DNA of 34,143 nt, from positions 1-34,143 of the forward strand of contig JASLXP010000545.1 of the NCBI GenBank assembly GCA_030740295.1, given 5' to 3'. The stretch is from Planctomycetota bacterium (GTDB taxonomy: Bacteria; Planctomycetota; PUPC01; JACPCR01). Below, piece after piece: positions 16,147 to 23,342 of this stretch. The translations under genes and the position numbers were made by a program. Within the stretch, counting starts at the first letter, position 1; each line of letters starts with the position of its first letter. Below the pieces are notes generated by a model, which ran no database searches, was not told where the DNA came from, and worked only from the letters and a program-made list of their open reading frames with translations.

Positions 16147-17264
16147 AATGGCGTTACACAGAATGGGACGGTACGCAAGAATTCGAGCTCCACAAGAGCA
16201 ATGAGTTATTCGATATGCTCGCGGACTTCATCATGTCCTCCGGCATGGATATTGAAGACATCCTTGAGAACTACGACATCGATCTGTCCGAGCTCGAGGA
16301 CGAGGGATTTCTAAGCGAGTCCCAAGGCAAGACCGTCATCTCCAGCAAGGGCCTCAAGAGGATGGAGGAGCGTGCACTGCTGGAGATATTCAACAAGCTG
16401 AAGTCCGAGAACAAAGGTTCACACCAAGTCGAGGAGAAGGGGCGCAGCCACGAACGAACCGACGAGACGCGGCCGTACGAATTCGGTGATCCGCTTTCCA
16501 ATATCGACATGTTCGGCACACTGCAGAGCGCGCTCAAACGTGGGGGCCCGAAACTGCCCATTGATATTGAGGAAGAGGACTTTCAGATATTCGAGGCCGA
16601 AGCGCAGGCATCCTGTTCCTCTGTTTTGATGATTGACCTGAGCGGATCGATGGGTCGCTTTGGAAAATACCTGATGTGCAAGAAGGTCGCCCTGGCCCTG
16701 CAGAGCCTGATTCAGAGCTACTTTCCGCAGGACCGGCTCTACTTCGTCGTCTTCTATTCCGCGGCAGAGCAGCTCAGGCTCACGCAGCTTCCCTACCTGA
16801 TGCCCAAGCCCGTGAGTATCTTTGACCCGCAGGTTTATCTCCGCATCAAGCGGGAAGATTTTTGCGAATACAAAAACCGACTGCCTCTGCATTTCACCAA
16901 CATCCAGGCCGGGCTGAGCATCGCCAGGCGTCTTCTCAGCAAAGATTCGGCGGTAAATAAGCAGATCATCATGATTTCGGATGGCGAACCGACGGCACAT
17001 TGGGAAAACAACGTTCTTAACCTGATATACCCCCCATCCGATCGCACGGCCCAGCAGACCCTCAAAGAGGTAAAGGCGTGTACCGCGGCGGGCATTATCA
17101 TCAATACCTTCATGCTGATCGATGACTGGTATTATTTCGGACTGAAAAATTTTGTGGACCAGATGACCCGGCTGAACAAGGGCAGGGCCTTTTACCCGAG
17201 CGCAGATGAGCTCGGAAGATTGGTCCTGGATGACTATGTTCAGCGCAGAAAGAAGATGATCTGA
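16143..17264 (+). CDS. VWA-domain protein, partner of the adjacent AAA+ ATPase
   Basis: A 373-residue protein. The first 150 residues are polar and helical (MDIEDILENYDIDLSELEDEG region), and a von Willebrand factor A domain fills about 158-350. The metal-ion-dependent adhesion site is complete: DLSGS at 165-169, a threonine in LHFTNIQAGLSIA, and the aspartate of MISDGEPT. No signal peptide or membrane helix is present, so it should act in the cytoplasm like CoxE, ViaA or ChlD-type VWA proteins that pair with MoxR ATPases. Its ATG overlaps the ATPase stop by 4 nt, and its TGA shares one base with the next ATG. The N-terminal half has no family match that I recognise. Confidence 0.85.
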   Translation: MKWRYTEWDGTQEFELHKSNELFDMLADFIMSSGMDIEDILENYDIDLSELEDEGFLSESQGKTVISSKGLKRMEERALLEIFNKLKSENKGSHQVEEKGRSHERTDETRPYEFGDPLSNIDMFGTLQSALKRGGPKLPIDIEEEDFQIFEAEAQASCSSVLMIDLSGSMGRFGKYLMCKKVALALQSLIQSYFPQDRLYFVVFYSAAEQLRLTQLPYLMPKPVSIFDPQVYLRIKREDFCEYKNRLPLHFTNIQAGLSIARRLLSKDSAVNKQIIMISDGEPTAHWENNVLNLIYPPSDRTAQQTLKEVKACTAAGIIINTFMLIDDWYYFGLKNFVDQMTRLNKGRAFYPSADELGRLVLDDYVQRRKKMI

Positions 17265-18097
17265 TGGCAGACGAATCTGAAGAACTGCAACTGCCCGATC
17301 ACTGGAGCGAGGAGGCAAAGAAGCACTACATGCGCGTGGTCCAGGAGCTCCGCGTTCAGGGCATCGATGATGAGTTTCTGGAATCGATGATTGAGGCGAT
17401 GGAACAGTTTTACGATCCCGATACCGGGCAGTTCAAGCTCGACAATTTCGATGAGTTTTTCGAGGCAATGATCGACGGCTTGCTCGGCTCCGACATGCTG
17501 CACGACTTGATTGCCGCCTCCGATATTCTGAACGAACCCCAATTTAAGAAGTTCTGGCTGTCCGAGGACGAAGTCATCCCATGCCTGGAGGAATGGGAGC
17601 AGTGGCTGATTACAGAAATTCGCCCAAGGAAGGATCTCAACGCTGCGGACATCCTCCTCGATGAATCTCTCGAAGACGAGCGCGTCGAGCTCGGTGACAT
17701 CCTGTTCGAGCACTACCGGCAGGCCGTGACAGAGGAACTCCCGAACGAGCTCTACAACGCCCTCTACGAATACGCGCAGACGGCCGATGATGAAGAAAAG
17801 AATTTGGCCAAGACAGCCATGACGTCGTTCAACAGTATGCCCGGCCTGGCCAACCCGATGGTCCAGTTCGTCTTTGTCAAGAGCCTCATTCATCACAGCC
17901 ACATTCCCCGGGATGTGGCGCGAATGGCTGCAGACGATGAAGAGCAGCTCGACGCCCTGGAATTGATTGAGGACTCTCTCTTCGCCATGCTCGCCGATGC
18001 GGAGGAGTTCGACGCTAACTATCCCGATGAAGAGTGGGACGAAGATCACTGGGACGATGAAGGAAACAAATGGACAGATGACGACGTGCCCTTTTAA
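17264..18097 (+). CDS. Acidic protein of the AAA+/VWA/helicase operon, unknown function
   Basis: A 277-residue soluble protein with no recognised domain. It is very rich in Asp and Glu throughout, predicted mostly helical (for example RVQGIDDEFLESMIEAMEQ without the final words of the native context), and ends in a Trp/Asp/Glu tail (EEWDEDHWDDEGNKW) that looks disordered. No cysteine pairs, nucleotide-binding motifs or membrane segments are visible. Its ATG shares a base with the VWA stop, and the helicase starts 2 nt after its TAA, so translation is coupled on both sides and the product is likely made in fixed ratio with its neighbours. An adaptor or DNA-mimic-like partner is conceivable from the charge, but this is only a guess. 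Confidence 0.75.
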   Translation: MADESEELQLPDHWSEEAKKHYMRVVQELRVQGIDDEFLESMIEAMEQFYDPDTGQFKLDNFDEFFEAMIDGLLGSDMLHDLIAASDILNEPQFKKFWLSEDEVIPCLEEWEQWLITEIRPRKDLNAADILLDESLEDERVELGDILFEHYRQAVTEELPNELYNALYEYAQTADDEEKNLAKTAMTSFNSMPGLANPMVQFVFVKSLIHHSHIPRDVARMAADDEEQLDALELIEDSLFAMLADAEEFDANYPDEEWDEDHWDDEGNKWTDDDVPF

Positions 18098-18099
18098 GC

Positions 18100-20832
18100 A
18101 TGGACTCCTTTCCCGACGGCATCCGATTCAAGTACCAGTGGCGGCATTACCAGCAACGTGTGCTCGATGAGCTCGAGAAACACCTGGAGGATGACAAGCT
18201 CCACGTGGTCGCGCCGCCGGGCTCGGGTAAGACAGTGCTCGGCCTGGCAGTCGTCTGCCGGCTTAATCAACCAGCCCTGGTCCTCGCGCCTACCATCACC
18301 ATTCGCAATCAGTGGGTGGAGCGTTTCGTGGAGCTCTACGTCGAGGACGGCGAACGCCCGGACTGGATCTCCACTGACATTCGCAACCCCGGATTCCTGA
18401 CCGCGGCAACCTACCAGGGCCTGCATACGGCTTACTCCAATCTGCTGGATCAAGAGGCCGTGGCATCGACACTCCGCGGCGGCCTTGATGAAGAGGAAGA
18501 CGAAGATTATCGGGAGTCGACCGCCCAGCAGAAGAAGTCGAAATCAAAAGGGTCTCCTTCCAGACAAGTAGACGTCTGCAAGGCCCTCAGAGAGCAGAAT
18601 GTTCAAACCGTTGTTGTTGATGAAGCGCACCACCTGAAGAACGAATGGTGGAAGACCCTGACCGCGGTCAAGGAAAAGCTCGACAACGCAGTCGTGGTCG
18701 CACTCACTGCGACGCCACCGTACGACGTCTCCTACAACGAATGGCAACGGTACAAGGAATTCTGCGGACCGGTAGACACGGAAATCACAGTGCCCGAGCT
18801 CATCGTGGAAAAAAATCTCTGCCCTCACCAGGACTATGTTTTCTTCTCTCACCCAACCGAAGCTGAATTCGAACCCATGCGCGAATTCCGCGGGGAAGCA
18901 GAATCTTTCTTTGAAGACATCACCACCATCGAGCCCGACCTTCCGGACGCGTTGAGCGAACACCCCTGGATGCAGTTTCCGGAGGACCACATTCAGAACA
19001 TCCTGGATGCCCCTTCATACTTTTCCAGCATGATGGTTTTTCTGAATCATCTCGATTGGGAATTTCAAAAGGCGGCACTCGAAGTCCTGGGTGTTCAGGA
19101 GGAGAAGATCCCGGACCTCAGTCTCGAATGGCTCGAAATACTCTTTACCGGCGTGCTGTTCAGCGACCGCGAGAGCTTCGAAAAGATTGAGGACAAACTG
19201 GTGGAATTCCAGCGGCGGCTGTCTCGGATGGGCGCCATCGAAAGGAAGAGGGTCCGGCTTCTTTCACCAGAGAAGGTCGCGAAGACTCTTCCCTCGAGCC
19301 TGGGCAAGCTGGACAGCATCATCGAGATCGTCCGGCTGGAACACGAATCCATGGGCTCCCGGCTCCGTCTCGTTGTCCTGGCCGATTTCATACGAAAGGC
19401 CGAGATGCCCAAATTCGGAGAAGATGAAAAACAACTGACCAAGATAGGCGTCGTGCCAATCTTCGAGAGACTTCGCCGCGAATACTCTACGGACATCAAT
19501 ATCGGCATCCTGTGTGGCACTCTTGTGGTCGTCCCAGAATCCATTCGAACCGAGATTGAGGCCACCGCGGCGCAAATGGGAATCGATACCGGGTCGTTGA
19601 GACTCTCTCCTCTGGAACACGATGGCAACTATCTGCACCTCGATGCGTCAGGCCAATCCCGGCAACTGCTGGTGCAACTCGTCACCCGGCTTTTCACGGA
19701 CGGGTATATCAACGCGCTCGTCGGCACGAAGTCACTGCTCGGAGAAGGATGGGACGCCCCGGCAGTCAACACCCTCGTCCTTGCCACCTACGTCGGCTCG
19801 TACGTCCTCTCCAATCAGATGCGCGGCCGGGCTATCCGAACTGATCCGACGGACGATAGAAAGGCTGCCAACATCTGGCACCTGGTCTGTCTGCAGCCGA
19901 ATCAAGTCAAGAAAGGCGTGGACATCGGAACCCTTACCCGGCGCTTCAAAGGCTTCGTCGGCGTGTCCTTCAGAAATCAATCCATCGAGACAGGCATCGA
20001 ACGGCTTGCTATCGCAGCTCCCCCTTATACCGAAGAAAAGCTTGCATCCCTGAACAAGGCGATGATCAACAGGGCAGTCAAGAGAGACAAGCTTCACCAG
20101 GACTGGTTTGAAGCCCTGGAGAACGGAAGCGCGACCGTGATGATGGAGGAAGTCCAGGCCCCGCCAGAACGGGTGCCCGGCACCCTCGTACTCCGGCGTA
20201 CCCGTCGGGCCGTCGCCGGCATTTCCGCTTTTACCGCCGCCCTGACTGGTGCGGCCGTTGTGGCGAGTATGACGCCAATTGGCTACCCGCTGATCCTGTT
20301 GGCCATGGGCTATGGCCTTCCTCGAATGCCGCGCTGGGTGCCGACCCTGTGGCGGGCCTCACGCATGGGTACGGATGCCGCGGCTCTGCACCAGATCGGC
20401 CGCAGTGTTTTGCAGTCCCTGCTGGACCTCGAATTCATCAAAATGAAGAAGAGTATGCTGCAGGTAAAAACAAACTCGAGCGAACCGGGCACGCTTCAAT
20501 GCGCACTGAGTGGCGGTACCGCATTCGAGAAATCCCTGTTCCTCGATGCGCTTGAGGAGGTCATCAGCCCTGTCGAAAACCCGCGCTACCTCATCGCCTG
20601 GAAGCGACCCTTGTGGAAAGGACTTGCCTACAACGCCATCCCGAAACTGTTGGGCCAGAAAAAAGAAAACGCGGAACATCTCCTGTCACTCTGGCGCCGC
20701 AACGTTGGCGACAGCGAGCTCATCTACACACGCAATCCAGAAGGCCGCAAACACCTGGTTAAAGCAAGGCTAGGCGGCATGACAGAAAAAGAGGCCGGCG
20801 AAAATGTGGTAAGAACCGCGAAGTGGAGGTAG
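18100..20832 (+). CDS. Large SF2 (DEAH-type) helicase with hydrophobic C-terminal segment
   Basis: A 910-residue superfamily 2 helicase. A Q-like start (YQWRHYQQRVLDEL) leads to motif I PPGSGKT (39-45), motif Ia VLAPTITIRNQW, motif II VVDEAHHL (172-179) and motif III ALTATPP (201-207). A roughly 200-residue insert separates the two RecA lobes. Lobe 2 has LVVLADFIR (about 424-432), motif V NALVGTKSLLGEGWDAP (538-554) and motif VI QMRGRAIR (573-580). The pattern is of the DEAH/type III restriction-like group, with no nuclease domain visible. Residues 704-740 are hydrophobic with a central Pro/Gly turn and could be a membrane hairpin or a buried core; both flanks are basic. A 170-residue C-terminal domain follows (GGTAFEKSLFLDALEEV). 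It closes the coupled operon and ends 5 nt from the convergent DUF1992 gene. Confidence 0.85.
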   Translation: MDSFPDGIRFKYQWRHYQQRVLDELEKHLEDDKLHVVAPPGSGKTVLGLAVVCRLNQPALVLAPTITIRNQWVERFVELYVEDGERPDWISTDIRNPGFLTAATYQGLHTAYSNLLDQEAVASTLRGGLDEEEDEDYRESTAQQKKSKSKGSPSRQVDVCKALREQNVQTVVVDEAHHLKNEWWKTLTAVKEKLDNAVVVALTATPPYDVSYNEWQRYKEFCGPVDTEITVPELIVEKNLCPHQDYVFFSHPTEAEFEPMREFRGEAESFFEDITTIEPDLPDALSEHPWMQFPEDHIQNILDAPSYFSSMMVFLNHLDWEFQKAALEVLGVQEEKIPDLSLEWLEILFTGVLFSDRESFEKIEDKLVEFQRRLSRMGAIERKRVRLLSPEKVAKTLPSSLGKLDSIIEIVRLEHESMGSRLRLVVLADFIRKAEMPKFGEDEKQLTKIGVVPIFERLRREYSTDINIGILCGTLVVVPESIRTEIEATAAQMGIDTGSLRLSPLEHDGNYLHLDASGQSRQLLVQLVTRLFTDGYINALVGTKSLLGEGWDAPAVNTLVLATYVGSYVLSNQMRGRAIRTDPTDDRKAANIWHLVCLQPNQVKKGVDIGTLTRRFKGFVGVSFRNQSIETGIERLAIAAPPYTEEKLASLNKAMINRAVKRDKLHQDWFEALENGSATVMMEEVQAPPERVPGTLVLRRTRRAVAGISAFTAALTGAAVVASMTPIGYPLILLAMGYGLPRMPRWVPTLWRASRMGTDAAALHQIGRSVLQSLLDLEFIKMKKSMLQVKTNSSEPGTLQCALSGGTAFEKSLFLDALEEVISPVENPRYLIAWKRPLWKGLAYNAIPKLLGQKKENAEHLLSLWRRNVGDSELIYTRNPEGRKHLVKARLGGMTEKEAGENVVRTAKWR

Positions 20833-20837
20833 CACTT

Positions 20838-21350
20838 TCATTCCTCCGCCTCCCGTTTGCATTCCCGTGTGAACTCGGCCAATTCTCGATCCACATCGAA
20901 AACCTTGAAGTGGAGTTGAGTCGGCGTCTGGACGTTGAAGGATTGGATTGATTTATTTGCTTCAATCAGCAGGTCATGGATTTCGTCGCGAGCGCCAGTC
21001 GCTTCGGCATCGGGGTCATCGCGATATTGGGATATAGTCCTGGCAATGAGCCGGTTTCTTGCATCTCCGAATTCCTTTAGTTGCTTTATCACGCTCTTCC
21101 GAACTTCGAGGACAGGATGAGTAAAACCAGAATCCTTCAGTGACCGATAAATCCGCTGCTCGAGAGGATCCTGAAAAGGATTGAGTCTCTCCGGCGGAAG
21201 CGGCTTGCCCGCGAGCTCAAGGCCATCGAACTCGCCGCGCTCCTGAGCTTCCCGAATCAGCTTGTCCGCTAGCTTTTGAAATTGGCTTTTCATCTTCCTC
21301 ACCAACCGCTGGCGCATTGGAGAATATAAGACAGTATCCACGCCCTCCAT
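20838..21350 (-). CDS. DUF1992 (DnaJ homologue subfamily C member 28-like) protein
   Basis: A small soluble protein of up to 170 residues with the DUF1992 signature: LIREAQERGEFDGLELAGKPL, with the GEFD-x(3-5)-GKPL core near residues 42-54. A helical C-terminal part follows (RNRLIARTISQYRDD). The family is named after the conserved region of human DNAJC28, and its bacterial function is not established. Three ATG starts are in frame, at 21350, 21317 and 21293. GAGG lies just before the last, and a TATATT element lies between the first and last, so the real protein may be the 151-residue form from 21293. It is divergent from der with almost no spacer and convergent with the helicase. Confidence 0.8.
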   Translation of the reverse strand: MEGVDTVLYSPMRQRLVRKMKSQFQKLADKLIREAQERGEFDGLELAGKPLPPERLNPFQDPLEQRIYRSLKDSGFTHPVLEVRKSVIKQLKEFGDARNRLIARTISQYRDDPDAEATGARDEIHDLLIEANKSIQSFNVQTPTQLHFKVFDVDRELAEFTRECKREAEE

Positions 21351-21369
21351 TCCACTTACAGATCAGACC

Positions 21370-22728
21370 ATGAATCTCCCTACCGTCGCCATCGTTGGCC
21401 GCCCCAACGTTGGCAAATCAACGCTGTTCAATATGCTCATCCGGCAGCGCATTGCCATCGAAGAGCCGACGGCTGGTGTCACGCGAGATCGCATCGGCTC
21501 AATCTTTTCATATGAAGGAAAGACCTTCCAGATACTGGATACCGGCGGCATTGGGATCGAAGATTCCATGGGACTCAGCGATGAAGTCGAGGCACAAATC
21601 CGTATCGCGCTGGAGCAGGCTGATGTGCTGATGTTCGTCGTTGACATCAAGGTCGGAATCACTCCGCTCGACGAACTGGTAGCGCAGCGTCTGAGGCAAC
21701 TCCAACTGCCGATAGTGCTGGTGGCAAACAAATGTGATTCCAGGTCAGATGAAATGAAGGTGGGGGATATCTTCCGCCTCGGTTTGGGTGAGCCCGTTTT
21801 TAGTTCTGCTCGCCAGAGAGATGGACGCTACGAGGTCCTCGACGCCGTCTGGAAACTTCTGCCGGAGACGCCGGATGCAGACGTGGAAGAGCCGGAAATA
21901 AAGCTGGCTATCGTCGGCAAACGAAACGTCGGCAAGTCATCGCTCGTAAACGCTCTCGCCAGAGAAGACCGCGTCATCGTCAGCGAGATTGCCGGCACCA
22001 CCAGAGACGCGATTGATGTGAGGATTGAGATCGACGGCAAGAGAATTACCGCTATCGATACCGCTGGAATCCGAAAGAAAGGCAAGATGGCCGACTCCAT
22101 CGAGTTCTTCAGTTTCGAACGAGCACGAAGATCTATCCGGCGTGCAGACGTGGTGCTGCTGATGTTCGACTGCACCGAGGAGATCTCTCGGCTCGACAGA
22201 CAACTGGCAGAGGAGATCGTTGACACCAAGACCCCTTGCATTGTCACGATCAATAAATGGGATTTGAACGAATCCGGAGTAAGTGTCCGAAAGTTTTCCG
22301 AATATATTAAAAAGACACTGAAGGGATTTGATTACGCTCCTATGAGTTTTATTTCCGCGCAGACCCGGCTGAATCTGATACAGACCATTCGCCTGGCGTT
22401 CGAGCTTTACGAACAGGCTGGAGTGCGTGTAGGCACCGGTGAGCTCAACCGTGCCATCGAGGCCATAACCATTCAACGTTCGCCCCCTCACAAAGGTGGC
22501 AAACAGGGGCGTATCTATTACTCCACCCAAGTGTCTGTTCATCCGCCCACATTCATCATGTTTGTCAACCGCCCGCATCTGTTTGATGCAAATTACCTGC
22601 GGTATGTAGAGCGTCGTTTACGTGAACAATTTCCGTTTCCAGAGATCCCTCTAAACGTGATTCTTAAGAGCGCACACAAAGAACATAAACAGCGTCAGCA
22701 AGGCGAACTCTTGAAGGATTTTGAATAG
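21370..22728 (+). CDS. der: Ribosome-assembly GTPase Der (EngA)
   Basis: A 452-residue tandem GTPase required for 50S subunit maturation. The first G domain starts at once (VAIVGRPNVGKSTLFN, G1 at 10-17), with DTGGIG as G3 and NKCD as G4. The second begins at residue 178 (KLAIVGKRNVGKSSLVN, G1 at 183-190), with DTAGIRKK as G3 and NKWD as G4. A KH-like C-terminal domain follows, including SPPHKGGKQGRIYYSTQ and PTFIMFVNRPHLF. Length, order and motifs are normal. The ATG at 21370 starts directly on the first beta strand; the ribosome site is weak. It is a housekeeping gene between the helicase operon and the prkA operon. Confidence 0.96.
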   Translation: MNLPTVAIVGRPNVGKSTLFNMLIRQRIAIEEPTAGVTRDRIGSIFSYEGKTFQILDTGGIGIEDSMGLSDEVEAQIRIALEQADVLMFVVDIKVGITPLDELVAQRLRQLQLPIVLVANKCDSRSDEMKVGDIFRLGLGEPVFSSARQRDGRYEVLDAVWKLLPETPDADVEEPEIKLAIVGKRNVGKSSLVNALAREDRVIVSEIAGTTRDAIDVRIEIDGKRITAIDTAGIRKKGKMADSIEFFSFERARRSIRRADVVLLMFDCTEEISRLDRQLAEEIVDTKTPCIVTINKWDLNESGVSVRKFSEYIKKTLKGFDYAPMSFISAQTRLNLIQTIRLAFELYEQAGVRVGTGELNRAIEAITIQRSPPHKGGKQGRIYYSTQVSVHPPTFIMFVNRPHLFDANYLRYVERRLREQFPFPEIPLNVILKSAHKEHKQRQQGELLKDFE

Positions 22729-23052
22729 TCCTTTCGGCATATACGTTTAATGAGGCGATGACAACCGAAACTGGACGGACGCTGAATCAGACCATTCAAA
22801 AACTGTACGCTCTGTGGTTTCTCCGGGGTCAGCTCTGACAATATTATTCCCGTCCCGGCATTGATCCGGTACCTAACGTACATAGAATTATAGTGTTCAA
22901 CTTGAGTGTGAATTTGATGCTCCTTCCAACGCTTTTGGTACCTGCAGTTCTTTGAAATACAAGGCTTTATTTCCCCGGGTGCCATTCCCCACCAATTCGC
23001 CAAACTTAAGCAGAACACTTAGTCTGTTCTTCCACACCAGACGGCGAATTTC

Positions 23053-23265
23053 ACGCTAAGCGGCATTCCCAACCATAGTCAGCGGTTACCAGGCACCATA
23101 CTTGCGCGGGCTGCTTCTCAATCGGAAAGCGCCGGTGCACTGCCTTGTATCATCCTAGCCGAACATACTGCTGCTCTTTCCAATAATTGCTTCCTGCGCC
23201 TGATTTTCACCTGGACAAACACCATCGCAGCGGCCGCAATATCGGCCCACAAAGTTCCCTGATTG
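23053..23265 (-). pseudogene. Possible remnant of an iron-sulfur aldo/keto reductase C-terminus
   Basis: On the minus strand from 23265 the translation reads NFVGRYCGRCDGVCPGEN before a stop at 23155-23157. After a frame change, a TADYGWECRLA segment follows and ends near 23053. Aldo/keto reductases with a C-terminal 4Fe-4S domain end in a similar order, an RYC-x-x-CGxCDGxCPxG cysteine cluster followed by a YxExYG-type segment. Here one cysteine of the cluster is lost and stops and frame changes interrupt it, as expected for a decayed gene end. The match is short and could be chance. Confidence 0.25.
23091..23105 (+). promoter_or_regulatory. Sigma-54-like -24/-12 element upstream of prkA
   Basis: AGGCACCATACTTGC has GG and GC dinucleotides exactly 10 bp apart, as in the sigma-54 consensus TGGCAC-N5-TTGC. 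It would start a transcript near 23117, about 225 nt before prkA. No enhancer site was recognised and the element lies in apparent decayed sequence, so this is tentative. Confidence 0.3.
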
Positions 23266-23342
23266 TTCTTTTTCAGTCATTACTTACGAACTCCCATTGA
23301 TCGCCTGATTAATGGAATGGTGTTAATTCGAAGGAGAAAACA

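Larger units (their letters stand above)
22729..23342. other. 614-nt stretch without an intact gene, upstream of prkA
   Basis: No convincing gene is present. A minus-strand frame at 22695-23018 would overlap der and has no family features. The interval contains a GGGGTCAGCTCTGAC word (about 22826-22840), resembling sequences seen at ends of REP-type elements, a possible decayed oxidoreductase fragment near 23053-23265, a sigma-54-like element at 23091-23105, and the strong prkA ribosome site AAGGAG at 23331-23336. It looks like a decayed insertion or gene scar that now serves as the prkA leader. Confidence 0.5.

Noticed and set aside
22695..23018. Minus-strand open frame of 107 codons between der and prkA
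   Set aside because: It overlaps the end of der, shows no family motif and no good start; more likely chance or decayed sequence.
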